A stretch of 64,000 nucleotides of DNA, taken from NCBI RefSeq assembly GCF_001577305.1, contig NZ_CP014518.1, positions 1,302,001 to 1,366,000 of the forward strand, given 5' to 3'. The first letter of the stretch is position 1. Each line of letters begins with the position of its first letter. Source of the stretch: Sinomonas atrocyanea (GTDB lineage Bacteria; Actinomycetota; Actinomycetes; Actinomycetales; Micrococcaceae). A program made the position numbers and the translations under genes. Positions 50,065 to 57,500 of the stretch are shown one piece after another. The notes below the pieces were generated by a model. The model did not search any database. It worked only from the letters and a program-made list of their open reading frames with translations, and was not told where the DNA came from.

Positions 50065-51309
50065 ATGATCAGGAAGCTACTGTCCGCCGCCGGGGCGGGA
50101 CTGCTCGTGGCGGCAGCCCTCACCGCCGGAGTCCCCGCAGCCAGCGCGGCGCCGCCGGCGGGCGCCTCGGCCGCCCCCCTCGTGGTGCGGGGCGCCGGTG
50201 ACCCGTCTATCCAGATCTGCCCGCCCCCGGGGCCCGGGCAGGTGGCCTGCGCCGCCCGCCAGGCGATCGACGCCGTCGGCCGGGCCGCGGGCGGCGCGGC
50301 GGCCCCGCCCGCCGGAGCCCTCACGCCCGCCCAGCTGCGCTCGGCCTACAACCTCAAGGGCACCGCCTCGGGCGGGCGCACCGTGGCGATCGTCGACGCC
50401 TACGGCTACCCGAACCTCGAGCGGGACCTCGCCGCCTACCGCAAGCAGTTCGGCCTGCCTCCCTGCACCACGGCGAGCGGCTGCCTCACGATCGTCAACG
50501 AGAACGGCGGGAAGGCCCTGCCCCGGTTCGACCTCGGCTGGGCCCAGGAGCAGGCCCTCGATGTCGACGCCGTCTCCGCCGCCTGCCCGGACTGCAGGAT
50601 CGTGGTCCTGCAGGCCAGCACCACGGAGATCACGAGCGTGGGCACCGCCGTCCAGACCGCGGCTAAGATGCACGGCGTCGTGGCCATCTCCAACAGCTAC
50701 GGCGGCGCCGACGCTTCCGATGACGCCTATGGGAAGTACTACAACGTGCCCGGCATCGCCGTGACGGCCAGCGCCGGGGACTCCGGCTACCAGGGCGGGT
50801 CCTACCCCGCGACGTCCTCCTACGTCACCGCGGTGGGCGGCACGAGCCTGACGCCGGCGCCAGGGACCAAGCGCGGCTGGGCCGAGAGCGTCTGGGCCGG
50901 CACCGGCTCGGGCTGCTCCGCGTTCAACGATCCCCTGGGCGCGGCCGACGAGTACGGCACCGGGTGCGACAACCGGGCGATGAACGACGTCTCCGCGGCC
51001 TCCGATCCGGCCCATGGCGGCCTTGCGGTCCACTATCCGACCTCGGCCGCGAGCGCCAGCTGGGGCCAGTTCGGTGGCACGAGCGAGGCCTCCCCGATCA
51101 TCGCCTCGGTCTACGCCCTCGCCGGCCACACGGGTTCCAAGGGGAAGGACACGTACGCGAACAGCATCCCGTACGAGCACTCGGAGGCGCTGTTCGACGT
51201 GCAGTCCGGCTCCAACGGCACCTGCACCCCCGCGCTCTGGTGCACCGCCGGCCCGGGCTGGGACGGCCCCACCGGGCTCGGCACCCCCAATGGCACCAGG
51301 GGGTTCTGA
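50065..51309 (+). CDS. Secreted S53 (sedolisin) family peptidase, copy 2
   Basis: 414 residues from ATG 50065 with AGGAGGAG upstream. Signal peptide IRKLLSAAGAGLLVAAALTAGVPAASA. Same catalytic pattern as copy 1: LGWAQEQALDVDAVSA, ASAGDSGY, GGTSEASPI. The two proteins are about three-quarters identical by eye across the mature domain and differ most in the linker after the signal peptide. Exported protease; the natural substrate is unknown. Confidence 0.92.
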   Translation: MIRKLLSAAGAGLLVAAALTAGVPAASAAPPAGASAAPLVVRGAGDPSIQICPPPGPGQVACAARQAIDAVGRAAGGAAAPPAGALTPAQLRSAYNLKGTASGGRTVAIVDAYGYPNLERDLAAYRKQFGLPPCTTASGCLTIVNENGGKALPRFDLGWAQEQALDVDAVSAACPDCRIVVLQASTTEITSVGTAVQTAAKMHGVVAISNSYGGADASDDAYGKYYNVPGIAVTASAGDSGYQGGSYPATSSYVTAVGGTSLTPAPGTKRGWAESVWAGTGSGCSAFNDPLGAADEYGTGCDNRAMNDVSAASDPAHGGLAVHYPTSAASASWGQFGGTSEASPIIASVYALAGHTGSKGKDTYANSIPYEHSEALFDVQSGSNGTCTPALWCTAGPGWDGPTGLGTPNGTRGF

Positions 51310-51405
51310 CCGGGAGGACCAAAGCCTCACGCGGCAGCAGGGCTCCCAGGAGGATCATGGGCACCACAAGCCCGGGATCCTCCTGGGCAGGCCCGAGGGG
51401 TCACG

Positions 51406-52965
51406 ATGCGCCGCTTCCCAGCCGTCCTCGCGATGTTCGCGCTGCTGGTCCTCACCGGCTGGACGGCCGGGGGCGGCCCGCTGCCCGTCCTCGTCCCGGC
51501 CGCCCTCAACGCGATCGACGCGCACTACGAGCAGCTCGGCGGCGCGGCCTCCTTCCTCGGCGCGCCCTTGGGCTCCGAGTACCCCGTGGCCGGCGGCGCG
51601 GGCCGGGACTACCAGGGCGGGAGCATCTACTGGAGCGCGGCCACCGGCGCCTGGGAGGTCCACGGCGGCATCCGCACCGAGTACCTCGGCCGCGGCGGCC
51701 CGGGCGGCTTCCTCGGCTTCCCGCGCACCGACGAGACCACCACCCCGGGCGCGGGCGGGCGTTACAACGACTTCACGGGCGGCTCGGTGTACTGGAGCAC
51801 GGCCACTGGGGCGCACGAGGTCCACGGCGGAATCCGCGCCGAGTACCTCGGCCGCGGCGGTCCGGCCGGCTTCCTCGGCTTCCCGATCCGGGACGAGAGC
51901 CCCACCCAGGCGCCGACGGGACGGTACAGCGAGTTCACGGGCGGCTCGGTGTACTGGAGCCCGGGCACCGGGGCGCACGAGGTCCACGGCGCCATCCTGG
52001 CCAGGTACATCGGGCTCGGCGGGACGGCCAGCGTCCTCGGCTTCCCGGTGACGGACGAGACCGCGGCGCCGGACGGCGTGGGCCGCTACAACCACTTCAG
52101 CGGCGCGAACGGCTCCTCGATCTACTGGGACCCGTTCTGGGGCGCCCACGAGGTCCGCGGCGGGATCCGGTCCCAGTGGGCCTCGCTCGGCTGGGAGCAC
52201 GGCCGGCTCGGGTATCCGATCAGCGGCGAGTACGGCATCACGGGCGGGCGCCGCAGCGACTTCCAGCACGGCGCGATCCTGTGGAACTCGGCTACCTCCA
52301 CCACGCAGGTCATCTACACGGCCCTCCCGGCCTCGCTGAACGGCGTGGACCTCGGGCGCATCCCGACCAGCCGGAGGGTCGTCGCGCTGACGTTCGACGC
52401 CGGCGCCAACAATGCCGCCGTCCGCTCCATCCTGAACACCCTCGCGGCCAACGGCGTGCCGGCCACGTTCTTCCTCACGGGGGCCTGGGCGAACCTGTTC
52501 CGTGCCGACGTGGCCGCGATCGTCGCCGGCGGCCACACGGTGGGCAACCACTCCATGACGCACCCGTACTTCACCACGCTCACGGACGCCCAGATTGCCG
52601 CCCAGGTGGGCAATGCGCAGTCCGCGATCCTCGGCGCCGGCGCCGACCCGCGTCCCTTCTTCCGCTTCCCCTACGGTGACCGCGACGCCCGCACCATCGC
52701 GGACGTCAACGCCGCCGGGTACGCCGCCATCCGCTGGACCGTGGACACCCTCGGCTGGGAGGGCACCGTGGGCGGGACCCGCGGGCCGGACTTCGTCCTC
52801 CAGCGCGTCATGGCCGCGGCCCAGCCGGGCGAGATCGTGCTCATGCACCTCGGCTCGAACCCGGACGACGGCTCGACCCTCGACGCGGCCGCCCTCCCCG
52901 CCGTCATCGCGCAGCTGCGCGCCGCGGGCTACGGGTTCGTGACGCTCGACGCCGCGCTCGGCTAG
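51406..52965 (+). CDS. Secreted polysaccharide deacetylase with N-terminal LGFP repeats
   Basis: 519 residues from ATG 51406. Hydrophobic export signal (AVLAMFALLVLTGWTA), five LGFP repeats between residues 25 and 305 (YLGRGGPGGFLGFP type, about 53 residues each), then a NodB domain: ALTFDAGANNAAV, HTVGNHSMTHPYF (H-S-x3-H zinc site), FFRFPYGDRDART and VLMHLGSNPDDG. The usual TFDDG motif is TFDAG, so the second aspartate is replaced. LGFP repeats bind the cell envelope. It probably deacetylates peptidoglycan or a surface glycan. Confidence 0.9.
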   Translation: MRRFPAVLAMFALLVLTGWTAGGGPLPVLVPAALNAIDAHYEQLGGAASFLGAPLGSEYPVAGGAGRDYQGGSIYWSAATGAWEVHGGIRTEYLGRGGPGGFLGFPRTDETTTPGAGGRYNDFTGGSVYWSTATGAHEVHGGIRAEYLGRGGPAGFLGFPIRDESPTQAPTGRYSEFTGGSVYWSPGTGAHEVHGAILARYIGLGGTASVLGFPVTDETAAPDGVGRYNHFSGANGSSIYWDPFWGAHEVRGGIRSQWASLGWEHGRLGYPISGEYGITGGRRSDFQHGAILWNSATSTTQVIYTALPASLNGVDLGRIPTSRRVVALTFDAGANNAAVRSILNTLAANGVPATFFLTGAWANLFRADVAAIVAGGHTVGNHSMTHPYFTTLTDAQIAAQVGNAQSAILGAGADPRPFFRFPYGDRDARTIADVNAAGYAAIRWTVDTLGWEGTVGGTRGPDFVLQRVMAAAQPGEIVLMHLGSNPDDGSTLDAAALPAVIAQLRAAGYGFVTLDAALG

Positions 52966-53015
52966 CGCCCCGCGGGCCAGGGCGGTGGCGTCAGCGCCGG
53001 CTCACGTCGGCCTGG

Positions 53016-53252
53016 TCACACGGGGTACCGCAGCAGGTGCCAGTAGGGCGAGCCCGGAGTGACGTACGCCCACTGGTACTCGTCGACCCCGATGCTCGGC
53101 AGCCACAGCCAGTTGCCCACCACCACGAGGCCCGGGCACGAGTAGCCGCAGGCGGGCGGAGGTGGCGGGGCCGCGGCAGCTTCCACTGCCGGGGCAATCA
53201 GGAGCAGGGCGGCCGCGACAGCCACGGCCCCCGCGAGCTTCTTCATCGTCAT
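53016..53252 (-). CDS. Small secreted protein of unknown function
   Basis: 78 residues from ATG 53252 (or 53246). Signal peptide MKKLAGAVAVAAALLLIAPAVEA, a Pro-rich stretch, then CGYSC and a Trp/Tyr-rich tail (VGNWLWLPSIGVDEYQWAY). The two cysteines may form a disulfide. No family recognised. Convergent with the deacetylase gene. Confidence 0.7.
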   Translation of the reverse strand: MTMKKLAGAVAVAAALLLIAPAVEAAAAPPPPPACGYSCPGLVVVGNWLWLPSIGVDEYQWAYVTPGSPYWHLLRYPV

Positions 53253-53370
53253 GGTCGATCCCGTCGAGACCCCGAGACCAGGAGACAGGTTCCCTCAGTC
53301 CAGCCATTGTCCCCAGCGCCCCTCGCCGCGGTCAACGGACGGCGGCCCGAAGGAAGTAGCGGACCGTGGT

Positions 53371-53607
53371 CTATCTGCCGGCCAGGTCGTCGGCCACCCG
53401 TCGAAGGTCTTCCATCCAGCCCTTCGAGCGGTTCGGCTCCCGTGCGGCCCCTTCGAAGTTCTGCAGCGCCTGGGCGAGGCTGTCCAGCGCGGCGGAGATG
53501 TTGGCCTTGACCGCGCCGTAGCCCTCGTTGGAGCGGGGATCGGAGGACGCGGCCACGAGCAGGTCCGCTCCGGCGCGAACGACCAGGGACGCCTCGAGTT
53601 CGTTCAT
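53371..53607 (-). CDS. Small helical hypothetical protein
   Basis: 78 residues from ATG 53607, predicted all-helical (NISAALDSLAQALQNFEGAA), with no signal or domain recognised. It follows the next gene by 12 bp in what looks like a two-gene operon. Confidence 0.55.
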   Translation of the reverse strand: MNELEASLVVRAGADLLVAASSDPRSNEGYGAVKANISAALDSLAQALQNFEGAAREPNRSKGWMEDLRRVADDLAGR

Positions 53608-53619
53608 GTGCAGGATTCC

Positions 53620-53970
53620 TCAGGCAAGCTGGGGCCGAGGTTCGCGGTCGTTCTGCAGGGCGACCGCGCACGTGAAGCCGGCGAGGTCCTGCCAGTGCAG
53701 CGGAATGGGCTCGCTCGGCGTTGCGCCGACAGACGAGAGCCAGGCCATGAGGTCGGCCCGGTCGTCGAACGTCAGGTGCGTCCCATCGATGAGGGCGCCA
53801 GCCATGAGCTCCTCGATGTCCTCGGGACGGGAGATCACCGCCTCCCACCACCCGTTCTCGGTCCAGCCGCCGAGGCGACGGACCGCGAGGGATAGCTTCG
53901 ATCCGGACAGGAGGCCGGAGGCGGCGTCCGAGATCATAGTGCGGTACATTCGGCGGTCGTGGTCTTCCAT
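53620..53970 (-). CDS. Hypothetical protein
   Basis: 116 residues from ATG 53970 (MEDHDRRMYRTMISDAASGLLSGSKLSLAVRRLGGWTENGWW...). It is acidic and probably alpha/beta, with no known domain seen. First gene of a two-gene set with 53371-53607; a co-regulated small pair such as an immunity or toxin-antitoxin-like set is conceivable but unsupported. Confidence 0.6.
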   Translation of the reverse strand: MEDHDRRMYRTMISDAASGLLSGSKLSLAVRRLGGWTENGWWEAVISRPEDIEELMAGALIDGTHLTFDDRADLMAWLSSVGATPSEPIPLHWQDLAGFTCAVALQNDREPRPQLA

Positions 53971-54272
53971 AGCATCCCGTCGGGTGGTGGCGAAGAGGAT
54001 GCAGCCGAGGCCGGTGACGTCATACTCTCGTGGAGTCGAGGAGGTCGCGGGGCAAGCCAGACGCCGCGGACGGCCGATGGCCGTAACAGCCAAGTATACG
54101 CGGCCAACGACTGGCCGATCGTCTTTGCGGACGTTCCGGCGCGCACGGTGGTCACCGACGGCAAGGACCTCGACCAGTACGGGTACGCCGGGCCGCCCCT
54201 CGCAGGCCTCCGGGACAGCGTGGCGGGGGACACCCTGACCTCCTGACGGGCGGGGACGCGTGCCAGGAGCCC
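53971..54272. other. Gene-poor stretch with a possible gene-end remnant
   Basis: About 300 bp between two minus-strand sets. On the plus strand 54097-54246 reads VYAANDWPIVFADVPARTVVTDGKDLDQYGYAG...DTLTS-stop, which looks like the C-terminus of a real protein lacking its front. The sequence before it does not continue the protein. I cannot name the family. Confidence 0.4.
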
Positions 54273-57200
54273 TCAGGCCACCTCGTACACGCGCCCGAGC
54301 GCCGGCAGGTGCATGAGCACCCGCACCACGGGCCGGCCGGTCGCGGCCTCGACCGCGCGCCGGTAGGCGTCCATCTGCCCGAGGTAGTGGGCCCGGATGT
54401 GCCCTGCCGGGTCGTGGCCCGGGTACGTCTTGTGGTCCACGAGCACGAACCCGTCCGGGCCCTCGAGCAGCAGGTCGATCCAGCCCTCCATCGTCTGCCC
54501 GTCCGGGCGCCAGCCGATGGCCGCCTCCCGGTGGCGCACCCAGCCGGGGAACTCGGCATCGAGCCACGCCTCGAAGCGCTCTCCCGCGGTGGTGAGGAGC
54601 GAGGCGTCGATGGTCCGCGCCACGCCCCACCGTTCCACGAGGCGCCCGGCGAGCCGCGCCCGGCTGGCGGGGTCGAGGACGCGGAACTCGGTGCCGAGGT
54701 ACGCGTGCACCGCGCTGCCCACGGCGCCCCACTCCTCGGAGCCGTGCGTGGCCAGGGGCGCGCCGAGCACCGCCGCCTCGCGGATCTCTGCCTCCAGGCC
54801 CTCCGCGGACACCTCGCTGGCCTTCAGCCGCGCCGGGCGGCGGACCGCGCCGGCCCCCGCGGCGGGCGGATCGACGAACCGCGGCAACCACCCGCCGTCG
54901 TCCGCCACGGCCTCCGCCGGCTGCAGGCACGCGAGCCGCGCCGGGATCTGGGTGTCGCGGCAGACGGTCACCGCCCCGGCTGCGGGCTCCTCGCCTGCCT
55001 TCCACGCCACGAGGGACTCGATCCCGAGGTCGTTGAGCATGCTGGGGGAGCCGTTCTTCGCCGTGAGCACGGTGGTGTGCGCGGCGCGGGTCATGCCCAC
55101 GTACATGAGCCGGGCCTGGTTGCGCTGCTCGCGGGCGAGGAATCGCGCGGCGGCCTCGGACTGCTGGGCCCGCTGGTCCAGGGCCGACCCGCCGTACGGG
55201 AACGGGCTCGGCCACAGCCGGATCCACCGCCCTGCGAGGGGATCGGCGAGGTCGAGCTCCCGGGTCTGCTCGACGCCGGTCCCGAACGGGCGCGCCTTCG
55301 TCTCCTTGTCCAGGCTCTCCATGACCACCACGGGCCACTCGAGCCCCTTGGCGCGGTGGTAGGTGAGCACGTTGACCACGTCCGGGCCCGAATTCTCCGC
55401 CGACTCGTGCTCGTCCGAGGCGAAGTACTCGAGGAACCCGCGCAGCGTGGCCGGCTCCCGGAGCGCGCGGCACCGCTCGTAGTACAGCTCGACCGCGCCG
55501 CGGAAGGCGTCCAGGTTCCGCAGCCGCCGCTCGGGGGCGAACCATCCCGCGATCAGCTGCGGCAGGCCCAGCACGCCCGTCACGGCCTCGAGCACCTCGG
55601 TGGGGGTGGCGGCGACGGCCTGCTCGCGCAGCGCATCGAGGGCGGCGACCACGGGCACGGCCCGCCACGCGTCGTGCACGAGCCGGGGCCCGGCGACCAC
55701 CTCGCCCGCCTCGTTGCGCACCTGCTCGCGGGGCACGACGGCGCCGAGCAGCTCCCGCTGCCACGTCAGGTGGGAGGGGTGCTCGGGGTGCAGGGCCACG
55801 AGCTCGGCGAGGGCCACGGTGTCGTACCGGTCGGCGACATAGGCCATCCCGGCCCTGGCCAGCTGCACCTCGCGGGCGCCGCCGAGGGCGCGCGGGTCCA
55901 GGCTGGCCCGCAGCCCCAGGGCGTCGAGCGCCGCCGCGACCGCCCGGACCTCGGCGTTGGTGCGCGTCAGGACGGCCACGTCGCAGGGCCGCAGGCCGGG
56001 GCGGCGCCCGAGGAGGTCCTTCACTCCGGCCGCGGTGGCGCGGAGCCGGTCCTCGGCGCGGCCCGCGGGCCGGGACCAGGCCTCGACGCTCCCCGGGTCC
56101 TCGCCGAGGGCGGCGGCGCGCGCCGGCGGCAGCTCGAGGTGCACGGACTCGGCCGTCATCCCGTGGTCCGCGAAGACCCGCTCGAACACCGCGTTGGAGA
56201 GGTCCACCACCGCCTGGCGCGATCGCCACGTGTGCGAGAGCTGCTCGCGCCGCTCCGCCGGGACCCGCGCCATCACGGCCTCCATGAGCTCCGGGTCGGT
56301 GCCGCGGAACTCGTAGATGGCCTGCTTCGGATCCCCCACCCACACGGAGCGCCGCACGAGGGCGCCCAGCTCGAGGAAGAGGGCCAGCTGCAGCGGGCTC
56401 GTGTCCTGGAACTCGTCCACCACGAGCACGTCGACGCGGGCGCGGAAGGATTCCCGGAAGGCGCGGTTGTGCCGGGCCAGGTCCAGGACCCTGGCCTCCT
56501 GGTCCACGAAGTCCATGAGGGCGTTGACCCGCTTGAACTGCTCGTAGGCCTCGAGGGACTTCGCGGCACAGCGGAACAGCCCGCGGACGTAGCCCTCGAG
56601 GTCGGCGTGGAGGGCCGGGTTGGAGAGCAGCTCGGCGCCGATCCGGTCGCGCAGGGGCCCGAAGATCTTCTTCAGCGGCGCCGGGGCGCCCGAGCCGAGG
56701 AAGCCGCGCCACACCTCCCACGGGGTCGTCTCGACGCTCTGGGCCCGGGCGATCCGGTCGAGGACTTTGGGGTGGTTCTCGAGGAAGGACTTCGTGGTGA
56801 GGTTCGCGGCGGTGCCGTCCTCGTGCACGCCGCGGGCCACGGTCCTGTCCAGCTCGGCCCGCAGCGCGTGCAGCTCGCGGAACCACTCGGGGCGGCGGTC
56901 CTCGCCGGGCGGGTCGAGGAAGCCCCGGAACCCGGCCCACGAGGGCTCCGCGCAGGCCAGCACCGCGTTGGCGTCGAGCCGGTTGGCGCGGGCCAGGTTC
57001 ACGATCCGCTGGAGCGTCTCCTCCCACGACTCGACCCCGTACCCCTGCGCGAGGTCGGGGTGGGTGCCCAGGCGCACGGCGACCGGGGCGAGGACCTCGG
57101 CGTGCTCGGCGCGGATCTCGTCCGTGGCCAGCCGGAACATGGCCGCGAGCTGGTCCTCGCCGATCACCTCGAGCGCGGGGGAGAGGCCAGCGTCGATCGC

Positions 57201-57500
57201 GTACTCAGCGAGCAGCTGCCCGCAGACGCTGTTGACCGTGCCGATGAGGCTCGCCCCGAGCTGCTGGGACGCCGCCGCGAGGGCCGGTGCCGGCGCCCCG
57301 CCGCCGGCGTCGAGGAGCCGGGCCGCGATCCGCTCCCGCAGCTCCCCGGCGGCCTTCTTGGTGAAGGTCGTGGCCATGATCTTCTCCGCCGGGGTCCCGG
57401 CCGTGATCTCCTGGACGATCTTCTCGGTGAGCGTGTACGTCTTCCCGGTCCCTGCGCTGGCCGAGACCATCGTGACGTTCTCCAGCAGGTGCGCGCTCAC
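54273..57500 (-). CDS. AddA/UvrD-like helicase-nuclease
   Basis: 1075 residues from GTG 57500, overlapping the AddB-like stop (GTGA). Walker A SASAGTGKTYTLTEKIV near residue 15; Walker B VLVVDEFQDTSPLQ; GDPKQAIYEFRGTD; LTYHRAKGLEWPVVV; YVGMTRA. A C-terminal RecB-type nuclease domain has the D and K positions in GWIDLLLEGPDGFVLVDHKTYPG. Together with its partner it should process DNA double-strand ends for recombination and degrade foreign linear DNA. A start at the long upstream open frame (60197) overlaps addB and is rejected. Confidence 0.88.
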   Translation of the reverse strand: MSAHLLENVTMVSASAGTGKTYTLTEKIVQEITAGTPAEKIMATTFTKKAAGELRERIAARLLDAGGGAPAPALAAASQQLGASLIGTVNSVCGQLLAEYAIDAGLSPALEVIGEDQLAAMFRLATDEIRAEHAEVLAPVAVRLGTHPDLAQGYGVESWEETLQRIVNLARANRLDANAVLACAEPSWAGFRGFLDPPGEDRRPEWFRELHALRAELDRTVARGVHEDGTAANLTTKSFLENHPKVLDRIARAQSVETTPWEVWRGFLGSGAPAPLKKIFGPLRDRIGAELLSNPALHADLEGYVRGLFRCAAKSLEAYEQFKRVNALMDFVDQEARVLDLARHNRAFRESFRARVDVLVVDEFQDTSPLQLALFLELGALVRRSVWVGDPKQAIYEFRGTDPELMEAVMARVPAERREQLSHTWRSRQAVVDLSNAVFERVFADHGMTAESVHLELPPARAAALGEDPGSVEAWSRPAGRAEDRLRATAAGVKDLLGRRPGLRPCDVAVLTRTNAEVRAVAAALDALGLRASLDPRALGGAREVQLARAGMAYVADRYDTVALAELVALHPEHPSHLTWQRELLGAVVPREQVRNEAGEVVAGPRLVHDAWRAVPVVAALDALREQAVAATPTEVLEAVTGVLGLPQLIAGWFAPERRLRNLDAFRGAVELYYERCRALREPATLRGFLEYFASDEHESAENSGPDVVNVLTYHRAKGLEWPVVVMESLDKETKARPFGTGVEQTRELDLADPLAGRWIRLWPSPFPYGGSALDQRAQQSEAAARFLAREQRNQARLMYVGMTRAAHTTVLTAKNGSPSMLNDLGIESLVAWKAGEEPAAGAVTVCRDTQIPARLACLQPAEAVADDGGWLPRFVDPPAAGAGAVRRPARLKASEVSAEGLEAEIREAAVLGAPLATHGSEEWGAVGSAVHAYLGTEFRVLDPASRARLAGRLVERWGVARTIDASLLTTAGERFEAWLDAEFPGWVRHREAAIGWRPDGQTMEGWIDLLLEGPDGFVLVDHKTYPGHDPAGHIRAHYLGQMDAYRRAVEAATGRPVVRVLMHLPALGRVYEVA

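Noticed and set aside
51640..52080. Tandem DNA similarity that could be a mobile repeat
   Set aside because: It is the DNA of successive LGFP protein repeats in one gene.
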